Assembly (NCBI GenBank): GCA_013396655.1 | Contig: WBMV01000128.1 | Coordinates: forward strand, 868,001-932,000 | Reading direction: 5' to 3' | DNA length: 64,000 nucleotides | From: Campylorhamphus procurvoides | Taxonomy: Eukaryota > Chordata > Aves > Passeriformes > Dendrocolaptidae | Shown here: in pieces, positions 36,257 to 47,184 of the stretch | Layout: each line of letters opens with the position of its first letter | Position numbering within the stretch: the first letter of the stretch is position 1 | Notes under the pieces: model-generated | Database searches by the model: none | The model's input: only the letters and a program-made list of their open reading frames with translations | Told to the model about the DNA's origin: nothing | Program-made: the position numbers and the translations under genes

Positions 36257-39200
36257 TGACATGCAAATAAAAGAGGATGGTTAAAGCCAAGGTTTAAAAA
36301 TAAATAGTTTAATGATTATCTATATTATGGAGTATGTATTACAGGCAGTTCACTGCAGATCAAGTACTGTTAAAAATTATCAATTCGTGCCAAGTGTTCA
36401 TGTTTGAGTTTGAGTTGCCACTTCACTTTTGATTGTAGATGACAATGTGCAAATCCCTGACATTTCATGAGGTCCCACAAAGGAAATCCTATGCATCATT
36501 GAGGTGAGCCCAGTCCATCTCTCACTCAAGTCAGTGCTGACAACTTTAGGATTGGGCTTTAGCCCTGTGATGGAAATTTTCTGTATTTTGCCAAGATCCA
36601 TCACTCTATTTTCCTAGTTTTTCTATACATAAAACCTAGTTAGATGCAGTGATATTTATGCAGCACTTTTACCAGATGGCTCTTGAATCATCTGTTTTCA
36701 TTGAAAAATGAAAAGACCAGACATGTACATAAAGGCTGAATTAATCCTTGTAATTAAATGGAACATTACTTTGCTGTGAATTACTTTAGCATTCAGAATG
36801 TATTTCATGCTAATTTTTCAGAGAACTCTAATTGTATTAATTTTTTATATTTTTAGAAGCCTGAAAATGATCTTCACAAAGTTATTTTGAGTCAAGTTGA
36901 TATACAGATCTGTGTCAGACTCACAAAACTTTCTCGGGAGTGAGATATGTTTTGTTTTGTTTTTTTCTTTATAGTAAGTACAATATGTCAGTACTTAGTA
37001 TTTCTAGCATAGAAAATATCCAAATCATGCTCTGAGTGGCAAAAAAGGCTCTCAGAAGGCTCACATGCTTGGTTGTCAAGCGAGAATTTGAATAGACTGG
37101 AAATTGGGATGCTTTGGAGCATTGAAACACATGTGCATTGCCAGGTTGGCAAGTTGTTAAGTCAAGAGTGAAAGGTCTTTTATTATTTTGTTTCCATAGT
37201 AAGGTGACTTGCAGTGCTCTCAGAAAGACACATTGATTATAAAATCCCAGCTGTACTGAAGTCAGTGGGGAAACTTCCATGCATGATAAGAGGTGGTGGG
37301 AGTAGTCCCACTCTGGGTTCTCTGCTTCAGAGCCTGCTCTCTCTGGCTGCGGGTGTGGAAAACAGTTAGCATGACTTACTCTAAAGTGAGCTGCTTCTCT
37401 GTGTCACCCCCTGCGAGAGCCTCTTGCTTTCGATGACAGGAGAAGGGTCCTGCAGTGATGAGTTTTCTTAATTTACTCAACAGCTCAATGTAGGCTGAGT
37501 GCTTAATAATAGCTGGGGGAAATACTCCATTGCCCCCTTTCTTCCTGTACACATGGCAATTTAGTATGCAAATCAGTGAAAGGAATTAAATGAGCCTTTA
37601 AGCCATAAAATTGTGTGTGGTTTGTTTATGGTGGATTCATGTGCAATTGTCACATGGCTGGTTCCTGTACATTTGTCACATTTCGTTTGACTTCCCTGTA
37701 TGCAGGTGTATGCCTTCTGGAATGCTGGTCTTATAAACATACTTTTAATCTTACCAAGGGGAAAATACTGACATCATTATCAAAGAGCAAGCCAGTTGTA
37801 GAAGAGATTTCTCTCTTTTTGTGCTGTGTAAATAAGGAGTCTTCAAACTGCTGTTAAATGGTGTATAAGTGAGTAGAAAAGATAGGCACAGAAACAAGAC
37901 TTCCAATATGCAAATTTAGAAATGTGCTGTCAATATAATACTTTCTAACTTGTTAGTTGTGTAAATAAATTGGGCTGTGTGCTGGGCTTGGCTGAACATT
38001 TGCACCTGATGCAAAGCCCCCAGGAGAAATCCCAGTTGAAGGGATTCCCAAGGACCTCAGAGGCTTTCTATGACCTCTCATGGGTTTTACTTTGGCTATC
38101 GGGCACGGTTCTCACAGTCAGGAGCCACACATCCTTCACTGTCAGCATCGGCTTTGTCTTATTTGCTCAGGTCTCTAAAACACCCATATTGTGGTAAGAA
38201 GTTTAAAGTAACAAATGCAATAAAATAACGTTTTCCTCTTCTCTATCTCTCTCTCTATCTTACAAAATACTGACAGCTTTAGACATTGATAAAGCATCAA
38301 AGTACTAGAAGCAACATTACTTTTTGAGTTTACTTTCAAAAATCTCTTTGAGGCAAACTCTGTTATTTACTAGGGTTTTATATAGCCTTTATAAAAAAAT
38401 ACCTCAGTAGTGTCCAACTATTTTGTTCTCATGCTTAGAAATCTCAATCTCATGTCACAAAGCAAGGGTATGTGTCATCTGACAAGTGTGCACAGTTCTT
38501 CTGAGGTAGTGTGAAAAGAAAGTCATGAAAAGAGTAAAGAGTTAAAGTGTCACTAAAATAATATATATATAAAAGTTAAATATTAATTATATGGTTACTT
38601 GTGAGATTATGTAATTATATATGATCTTTAATTCGACCCATGTCAGACCATCTATTAAAGAGCCTGGAGGCATCATCTCCCCTTAGGGATGCTTGGTTAA
38701 GCAGTGAGCTCTAAAAGGTCCAAAACTTGGCAGTCCCAAGCTGCTGCACTCCGGGTGCTGCTGCGGAAGAAGAGATTGAGATGGATGTGGCAGATATTCC
38801 ACAAAGATCCCAAAATATCCATGTGGTGGAGAAGGACATAATTTTGGTCACAACCAATTAGCACCATGTGCTTAAGGGCAGAGCTCATCTCTCAGCAACG
38901 AAGCACTGCCAGATATAGGCTGGCTTTATACTCCTTTGCATTTACAGCCAGTGAAGCATGACTTTATTTTTTCCTATTTGGAAGACAGCCTACAAATTAA
39001 GAGTGCCTTTAAAAGACGTAATCTAGCTCAAACCAAAAAAATGTTCTTTTATGTGCCAAAACAGGATCAACAATTTTTGACCGACATTGTACTGGCTAAA
39101 ACATTAGTAAAATGCCATTTTACTGATACAGTTAATCCTTACATTTACTTTAAAACCACTGTTGATTTTTTCGGAAGTTGCGCCATAAATTGTATTTGAG

Positions 39201-39599
39201 GTGTTTATTCTACATCATATAAATCAATTTTTAAATTAAATCCATTTAATTCAAATTCTAAGGTGTTCAGTTAAGTAGATTCAACACAGAGGTTACTGTA
39301 AGTGATTCAGATGGGTACTCTGGAACTTATGCATAACATTTGAGATTCACCAAACTTGATTAAGCAGCTGACTTAGTAGAAACTAAAACTGATGAGTGTT
39401 GCTCTTTCCTTTTTCAAGGCCACTTTGAACTAGGATTTAAACATGGAAAATGATAAAGGAAATTTTCCAGTTCTTGCCAAATTCAGTCAATTGGACCAGA
39501 CAACACCACCAGGAAAAAGATTAGACACTCCTGATTACATACAAACTTGCAGATGAATTGTGCTCCCTCCCCAGCTTTTTATCCTCCCTCCCCCCACAG

Positions 39600-39865
39600 C
39601 ATTTAAATTATCTTGAAAGACTGATGAACCTTCTGGAAAACTGTGAAAACATTCTGTTGAGAGTTAATTTGGCTCATTTCATATTTCCCATTCAGCATTT
39701 TTCTTCCATTGCTTTTTTTATCACTAGAGCAATTTGCATGACAATGGGATCTTTCTTGCTTAAGAGATCATCTGCTCCTGCTGCTAATTTCCTACCTGAA
39801 GTTGTTATCTTCTGTTTGTGACATCTTAATTATCTCAATCGCAATTAATTGTGATGTCACAAATG
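39600..39865. promoter_or_regulatory. Candidate regulatory cluster: SOX-OCT motif and inverted repeat
   Basis: ATTTGCAT-G-ACAATGG at 39732-39747 is an exact composite octamer plus SOX site in the canonical arrangement (reverse complement CCATTGTCATGCAAAT). Another CCATTG is at 39706-39711. TTTGTGACATC (39815-39825) is repeated as its exact reverse complement GATGTCACAAA (39853-39863), each arm holding a CRE-like TGACATC. The 27-base loop contains TTAATTA and the palindrome CAATTAATTG (homeodomain cores). The motifs are seen directly; enhancer function is inference and conservation cannot be tested here. Confidence 0.4.
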
Positions 39866-41382
39866 GAGGATTATGACTTTGGGTTGGAAATGAGATTGAG
39901 AAATTGCAGGAGTTTGTAGAAGCAAAGAGGCCTTTCTTCTTGAAAAATAAAAGAGGAGACAATTATTTTGGTTAAATGGAGGGAGTCCTCCCTCAGCTTC
40001 CCTCTTACAGTTGCTGAACAGCCGTTTCTAATTCCTGCTGTCATAGGAGGCCCTGTTGTACTGAGATACTGTGTAGGGGCAGAAGAGAGAAAGGATATAA
40101 CTATGCTGGAAGGGGAATCTTCCCTTGAGTAGTCACCCCCTGAAGCATGAGGGAAATGGAAGTTGGTGAACCTCAAAGAGGTCGAGGCTCTGCTCATAGA
40201 GAGCAGAATGCAGCATTGGTATGGCTGCAGTTGGTTTAAAGGCCAATTAATTTATTGCATTTCATATCTTGCAATATTCATTTGAGTTTTGACATGTGAG
40301 TTTGAGGAACAAATTTCCAGAAGAGTGCTTTTTGTGGGGTGGAGGGAATTCCAAAGACTTATAGAGAAATTCAGCATCCTGAAAACATGCAAAGTGAAAG
40401 CTTAGTGCTACCCTAGTCCACCACGGCTTTAATTCATTTCATGGATTGTCACATTTCACATCTTGGTACATAATCTTATCTTTTTGTATCCATTTGCTTT
40501 TCTTCTGGAAACTTGTTGTTTCCACAGAGATTCTGGGTAACATAAGGCCTGCTGGTGTTTTTGTGAGAATATTACTCAGGCTGTTTATACACTCACACCA
40601 TGATTTACAAAGTGGGAATACTCATCTACATCTACTATCTGGAGTGTTTACACAGATTGTGCGTAAATGCTGGGACCAAGTCAAGACTAAACAAGGAAAA
40701 AAAGCAAGGTTGATGGAAAGTGAAGTGTCTTATTTTAACACCCTTACTAACATTAGGGAAAAGGCAAAGACTTTAAAGTAAAGGGGCAAAACTGGAGAAC
40801 TAAACAAAGATTTGTCCTGTAGTTTTACGGAAAGCACAGTGTCCTTCAGAAAAGTATGCACCCATCCTCAGGTGCAAATGTAAGTGGCCTTCAGTGGAAA
40901 TACACCAGTCTGCACTTGCTGGGACCAGGGTTCATTCACATCTGTGTATCAAATCTATTTTAACAGTTGGATGTCTACCAGCTACTGTGCCATAGGGAAA
41001 TGGGCTTGTTTCCTGTCGTCCTTTGGAAAACATTGTAAAAACAGGCATTTGACCACCTGATTAACACAAACACTGGTAGGGAAAATCAGCTGTTAAGATT
41101 TTGCACTCAAACTCATTGCTGTAAGTACGCAAAAGCTCTGCAGGCAACAATAGACCCACTGTGATAACCTGACAACAGAATCTGGACCCTCTGTGTTGTG
41201 ATGCCGAGCTCATTTGTGGCACCAAGTTTACCTTGTAGCCAAGTTGGTTTGAAGTTAAATTAGGATGCCTCCAGGGAATCATAATAATGCAAAATGGAAA
41301 CAGAGCGGGGGGAAAAAAAAAGCTGTATGCTGATAAGTGGTTTTCTCTGTCAACACTTTTTTTCTCATTTTCTTTTTCAAAG

Positions 41383-41460
41383 GCAAAAGCAGTTATGGCA
41401 AAAGTTGGTTACCCTCAGTTTATAATGAATGACACATATATTAATGAAGACATCAAAACC
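41383..41460 (+). CDS. PHEX: PHEX exon 13
   Basis: The exon is 78 bp, equal to human exon 13 (c.1405-1482), with phase 0 at both ends. It encodes residues 469-494: AKAVMAKVGYPQFIMNDTYI and NEDIKT. V-G-Y-P is an M13 hallmark, and N-D-T at Asn484 is a conserved glycosylation sequon. The acceptor is 'ctttttcaaag' (AAG type with a good pyrimidine tract) and the donor gtaagt. It sits alone between the 16.2 kb intron 12 and the 1.6 kb intron 13. Confidence 0.97.
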
Positions 41461-43047
41461 GTAAGTGTCAGACTTGCAGCTTTTTTCATTTACATATTGC
41501 AGCTATTCTTTGTTCTGTTTCACTGCTGTCTAAAATCAAAGGTTGTCTTTTGTTTGGCACGCACCTGGAGTAGTGCTTGCCTGGTTATTTTTATTTTATT
41601 TTTTAATTAAGTGTGCTAGTTCTCATGTCGAAATTGTCAGTGCTGGTGTGCCTAAGTGAGATTATGAGGCTTGCTGGGAGTAAAATGTGCCTGGGTGCAA
41701 AGAACCTTCCTGATAGTAAGGATTTTAAAGGTTAAACATGCAATGTAATAAATTTTGCATTTAATTACAAAAATGAAACAGGCCAAAAGCATTTCTTCTC
41801 AAAATAATGGTCTTCAAAAACACAATATTTTACCTCAGAATATCACAATTTATGATGCCCTATATATTGGCTCTCCAGCCTGTGAATTTTATTTATGATC
41901 GTTGCTTATAACTGTGCCAAGAGGTCCTAACCAATGTAAAGGCCTATTGTGCTGGATACTGGACAAAGATAACATGGAGGGGACTCCTTCGTGACCCAGT
42001 ATCTGCTCAGCCTAAGGCAGGGAGGCAAAGGATTAATAATAATAATATATTTTACCATTTTCCACTTGTGGCATGCATGTAATGAATTGTATTACAGAAA
42101 GTCTCAGGCAAAGTAGGATCATAGATTCAATCCCAAAGCAATCAAACACAAGAGACATAGTCATCTTTGCCAGAGCACACAAACAAACACTAAACAGAGG
42201 CCTAATTTATTGAGAAAACTTTGAAGAACCATCTCTACCAGCCTAGTCCTTGTTCGTGGGAAGTGTAAGGGGAGATGGTGCTGTGAAGACAGTGTAATGC
42301 AACAGAGCATTTGCCCAGAAGAGTGGAAATATCTGGTGAAAAATACTTGTTAATCATGGTTCCAAACCCATAGTTTACATCTGAAATGCAACTTTCTCTC
42401 AATCCTTGGATTGTTTTAAACTAATGATAAGGATATCATCTGGATTTGTAAACTCTTAATTATCCTTTTCTCTTGTATGGTTAGTTGTATGTGTGTGTTA
42501 TTGCTATTAGATTTGGAAGCTCATGGAAGCATGGACCCTATGTCTGTAAATATTTAATGTAAGAAACATAAGAAAGCAGTGGCAGAACCCTCAGAGGGCA
42601 CAGAGTATGAAGCAGCTGTTATAAAAAGTAAAACAAACTGAAAAAGTGGACTTTGTTACATTGTTGGAATTGGTTTTAAAATGCAATTTTAAATATAAAA
42701 ATAAAAGTAAGCCTACTTCCTCCTGGAAAAGAGGCTCTCCTAAAATAATAGCCACAGAAATGTGCAGTCTGCAATTCACTGTTGGGGGCTCACGATTTCT
42801 TCATCACCTTTCTGCACAGGGAAGAGCTTTTCCAGTGTTCCAACCCCTTGTGTAGATCCATTCAGCTACTGTTTTTTAACTAAGCTCATAAAATATTTAT
42901 TCTTCCTACCAAGTATGAAAATTTTACTTGCTTTGATAATTGCTAAAACATTAGGTGATTATCTTGTATAAAATAAAACTTAGCTTTTTATGTCAGCTTT
43001 TGTTCCTTTGGACATGCTTTTAAATTGTCTGTGCTTTATCCACACAG
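41461..43047 (+). other. PHEX: PHEX intron 13
   Basis: The intron is 1587 bp with donor gtaagt and acceptor 'tttatccacacag'. It is AT-rich with a short (AAT)n run near 42035-42050. No other element is recognised. Confidence 0.92.
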
Positions 43048-43151
43048 CTGAAGTTTACAGAAAGTGACTATTTTGGCAATGTATTGCAAACACGCAAATA
43101 TGCAGCCCAATCTGATTTCTACTGGCTTAGAAAAGAAGTTCCAAAAACAGA
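43048..43151 (+). CDS. PHEX: PHEX exon 14
   Basis: The exon is 104 bp, equal to human exon 14 (c.1483-1586). It starts in phase 0 and ends two bases into codon 529. It encodes [34 protein letters not shown] and GA of Glu529. This is the end of the M13_N domain leading into the peptidase domain. Human PHEX reads K-Y-L-A-Q where this has K-Y-A-A-Q. The donor is gtgagt. Confidence 0.97.
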
Positions 43152-44851
43152 GTGAGTAGACAAAAGGCAAATTTACATACTCTTCTAACAATGTTGTAAT
43201 TTATATTATTCCATTTATGCAACAAAAAGTATTGTTTATTAAGTTTTAATAGAATTATATACATCACAACATATTATGGTACAAAAAGCCTATGGGCAAA
43301 CCCCCCTGTTATTCAGAAACTCCTGTGGATTTTTTTTATTTTTTTTTTTCAAGTTCTAGGTATCCCTTTTTGGATGCACAGTACTCATATTCTTGCAGCT
43401 TAAAGTTAATTTAATGGGAAAAGGGGTAATTGAATTGCAATTAAAAATGGATTATGTCTCTTGGTCACAGTTAGAATTTGAAATGGTACAGCAGGGTTTT
43501 ATGAAATAAATTTTGTAAGAATGAAACCATTAGTAAGAGATAATGTTATTATTAGTAATACAAATCAGCGTTGTTAGGTACCTGCTGTTGATAGCAACGA
43601 TACAGAATGAAACATAGTTTAATTTACATATGTTATTTTTATTTATTTGTAAACATGAGAGTGCAGATTGTGTCACAAATTGTCATAAAATACATGAGAG
43701 AATCAGTCTATTTTTTTACTGGTGGGTAATCAAATCCTTAAAATGCAAATTAAAACCTAAGCAGAACTTAATTAGTCTAATCATGCTACTTAGAAATTAT
43801 TCCTTCTACACACAGACTTTGAAATCGGTGCTGCTGCTTAGCTCCTGTGGTGGTATTTCCTTAGGACTCCAGAAAGTCCTACTGAAACTGAGCCATACCT
43901 TGTTCCAGGGGTGGCTCTGGGTTGTCTGTGAGGCAGGTAGAGGATGTCAGTAGGACAGGCACAGGCTACTCCTGGTTAGAGTGGTGTAAATTGGCCCCCT
44001 ATCTTCATGGGGTTATTTATACCTTAATTTTAGTTGTGAATTTTACCTACTCATCACAGCTTTCTCTGGCATTGCACTGGTTAATCCCAGGGAATGATTT
44101 TAGGGATTTTCCTGGACGTCAGGGTGAGATCATGACAGTACGTTCTCTTCAGAGTAACAGTTCCATGAAAGCAGTGAACTAACATTTGCCTCTCTATAGC
44201 AATGGTGATGAGCAGCCTCCTCCTCATGCCCAGAGCTGGGGCAGCACTAATGCAGACTGTGTAGATTCTTGGCATAATGGAAAAACTCTCCTGTAAGGGA
44301 ATTAACTGATTGATAGTCCCTGACACAAGGACTGTAGTCTGAGAACTGTAGAATGGGTACCCCTAAAAAATGAAGGTTCTATCCAATTGACCACTACCAT
44401 TAAACAGTTTCACATGCTTGTTTTTACCATCTTATTTCCAGGACTACAAAACAGCCAGCCCCTCATCACCTTTGTGGTGCTTTTCTTGTCACCCCTTAGG
44501 ATACATGCTGGCCTGGGGGATGCCAGTTTGATTTTTGGTCTTTTTCCTTTGTTAACACAACTATATGCTCTGCCTTCTGCAGGACTGGAGGTAATCTTCA
44601 CCTGAGCCCTGGTGGGGATGAATAATTAGGCTTCCTGCTGGGAGGTTGTCCTGTCTCTGCAACTGCTCAGTGGTAGAAAAGGGCTCTGAAAGTGGTGTAA
44701 CTCTACCTGCAGTAAATTCTTAATAATTTATTAAAATAAACCAATGACTCCCACTCATAAGTCTGAGGCATGGCCTCAGAAATATCAGCCACTTTTTAGC
44801 TACTTGCCATTTTTAAACTATCGTAGTATACTGCTTTCTGATCCTTTTACA

Positions 44852-44933
44852 TCTCCCTTCCTTCCTTCCTTCCTTTCTTCCTCCCTTCCTTCCTCTCTCC
44901 CCTCCCCTCCCTCCCCTCCCCTTCTTTTTCTCT
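44852..44933. repeat. 82-base homopyrimidine tract with (CCTT)n
   Basis: Every base from 44852 to 44933 on the + strand is C or T. It begins with a (CTTC)n-like microsatellite and ends in C-rich runs. Such mirror-like tracts can form intramolecular triplex DNA and are length-variable. The minus strand, which is the PHEX template strand, is all purine. Confidence 0.95.
44899..44921 (-). other. Predicted G-quadruplex motif, one-base loops
   Basis: On the minus strand five G-runs of 4, 4, 3, 4 and 4 bases are separated by single A residues (C-runs at 44899-44902, 44904-44907, 44909-44911, 44913-44916 and 44918-44921 on +). One-base loops are expected to give very stable quadruplexes. Folding in cells is inference. 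Confidence 0.85.
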
Positions 44934-47071
44934 ATTTTTCCCCAATTTTGTTTTTCTAAATTTTACATTTAATAGAATGCCACAGATCTTTTGGTGAAGC
45001 TGGTGCTATGTTAATAGATAATTACCCTTGGAATTTTGTTTCTGTTTGCTTCATTTCTTCTTTTCCCTACTTTAGTAGCTTTTAACATAGCCTTTTTATT
45101 TAGAAATAGATATTACAATATCATCAAAGTTGTGGACTGAAAAAGATAAATAAGAAAATGAGGGTTTAAGAAAATAAGTTACCAGCTAGTAAAGTAATAT
45201 TACACCCAAAAAGTAAAATAGTCAACAGTATTATTTCAAACTGGAACCACTTTACCACTTTCCTCAACATAGTCAGCTAAATGGAAAATTGAAATGGTGA
45301 TTCACTCAAAGCATCAGGGAAACCCCATCAAGGGATGGACAGAGGAGCTGGGGGATACAAAACAGAAGGGTTTGATAAAACAAGGAGGAATGTGGATATC
45401 AAAGTAGAAATTCATTATTTTTGAAATTCAGCAGGTTTTTAATCTAAAAAGAGAAAAAACCCAATAACTAGCAAGAGTAATTATCACAATTCTCTGTTCT
45501 CCATTCTGCTCCCTCAGTCCCTTGCAGCTCTCTGCCTGACAGGAAAAAGGAGCATGTAGAAAGTCAGATGAGGCATTGCTCAGGGTGTGGATGGGGGACC
45601 TACTGATATCAGAAGGCTGTGACAAGGTACCAGGGTGCTGGAGTTGCCTGTTCTGCCCATCCTGGGAGCCAGGCTTCCCTGTGAGCACCATGGCTGCAGG
45701 AGGAGTCATTGCTGTCCTCAACACCCGCTTTGGATGCCAGCTGCCATCCTCACAGCTGGCTGGGGAGATGGCTGTCATCTTCACAGCTGGCTCTATCAAA
45801 CAGAAAGAAAGTGCTCAAGTATCAGTAGAGAGATGAACAAAAAGGGACTTGTGCAAGAGCTGAAGAATATGATGCACAGAACAGCACAGGTTAGATTGAG
45901 AGCGGTGAATGGGGGAGGTGAGGCTGGAAGGGGGCTCTGTGGGAGGATGAGCACCAGGTGTGAAGACAATTATTATAACCCAGCTGAGACACAGCTAGAG
46001 CAGAGGGAAGTGAAAGACAGCACAGAGGGAAGTGATTTCCTTGTGGAAGGGAGAAATAAAGGAGAGTTGGGGTTTTAGTTGCATTTGCTTATTCATGTGT
46101 AGATCCTTGCACACTCATACATACATGTGGATCTATATACAAACACACATCTGATGGACCTTTTTATCAATGAATGAATCTGTCCTTCTAAACACTGATA
46201 TCATACTTGTAAATAACAAGGCATCAGAGGATTTCTTGGGCATACCACTTCATTATGATTCATCTCTCTCCTTTGAAGGCAGGACATAATCTAAGATTTT
46301 TAGACTGGGCCAAATCATTCATTTTCCAGTCAGCTTTTAGTCCTGGGGATGTAGACATCTGGTATTCCTACAAGAGGACACAAAGGAAGTATGCTATGAG
46401 AGGATTCTTAGGTCTTCTCCAGGACTCTTTCATGTTTTCTTGACCAGACACTGTTGCTGCTAAGCCCTGGCTCTTGGTTTGACTCAAGGGAAAGCAGCTC
46501 TGAAAGGTGCTGGGTTGGATTCCATAAAGGACAGTGTAAAAGCTCCTTCTGAAAAAAGGGAAAAACAGGCATGAAAAACACTGGGCAGGCTGTTGTCTGT
46601 TGGGAAGACACTGCTGGAGGGCTCAGGAATCCTGTGGTTGGGACCTACCCTAGAGAGGAGAGGCTGGAAAGGAGCCTCCTGGAGCCTTTCGCTGGTCTTT
46701 GAACCTCATTTTAAGCAATGATGTGGCACTGAAGGCTGGGCCCAGTCTTACCACCCCAGTTTCTTGCCCTGCCCTAAGGGAAACAGATGGCAGTCTGGCC
46801 TAGGATGCTAATTGTCCGTTTCTACATGCAAAAATATATAAAACAGATTATCAATGAGAACAGGAAATACACTTTCTGAAGTCACCTTGAAGGCTACCTC
46901 CCATTTAGAAGGGGTTTTTTATAGTACTTTCTTGGGAAAACATTTTCTAGCTTCCAGAAGCTTTGTACATCTTTTCACTTCTAACCAACTTGTGTGTTGT
47001 ACGTTCAGAAGTTAATTTTCTTTATTTATATTATTTTCTTAAAATTTCTTACTTCAGATATTGAACAGCAA

Positions 47072-47129
47072 ACTGAGTGATTTCTTCTAACTCAAAAAGT
47101 TGAGAAAACAAATTGCGACTTCACTCAGT
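47072..47129. repeat. 9-bp inverted repeat with 40-base loop
   Basis: ACTGAGTGA (47072-47080) is matched by its exact reverse complement TCACTCAGT (47121-47129). A smaller CTCAA/TTGAG pair lies in the loop, so a branched hairpin could form. The function is unknown. Confidence 0.7.
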
Positions 47130-47144
47130 GTTTTACAGGATGCA

Positions 47145-47184
47145 ATAAAAAGTAAATAAATAAAAATAATAAACAAACAAATAA
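47145..47184. repeat. A-rich (AAAT/AAAC)n tract
   Basis: Simple sequence of aaat, aaac and aaat-type units. No adjoining retroelement body is seen. Confidence 0.8.

Larger units (their letters stand above)
25185..41382 (+). other. PHEX: PHEX intron 12
   Basis: The intron is 16198 bp with donor gtaaca and acceptor 'ctttttcaaag'. It contains a + strand CR1 (26826-27590), a T-rich tract (29575-29630), an old CR1/L3-like fragment (about 30210-30690), a CR1 terminal scrap (31467-31520), (TA)7 (33475-33488), small tandem duplications, and the motif cluster at 39600-39865. The stretches 27600-29570, 31530-33470, 33490-35750, 36260-39590 and 39870-41380 are unique, mostly AT-rich, and I can name nothing in them. 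Confidence 0.9.

Noticed and set aside
45635..46078. 147-codon + strand open frame in intron 14
   Set aside because: It overlaps another open frame in a GC-richer block where stops are rarer, and no domain or splice-compatible partner was seen. The block itself is kept as a low-interest finding.
47072..47129. Possible microRNA precursor
   Set aside because: The arms pair over only 9 bp with a long loop, which is too short for a precursor stem.
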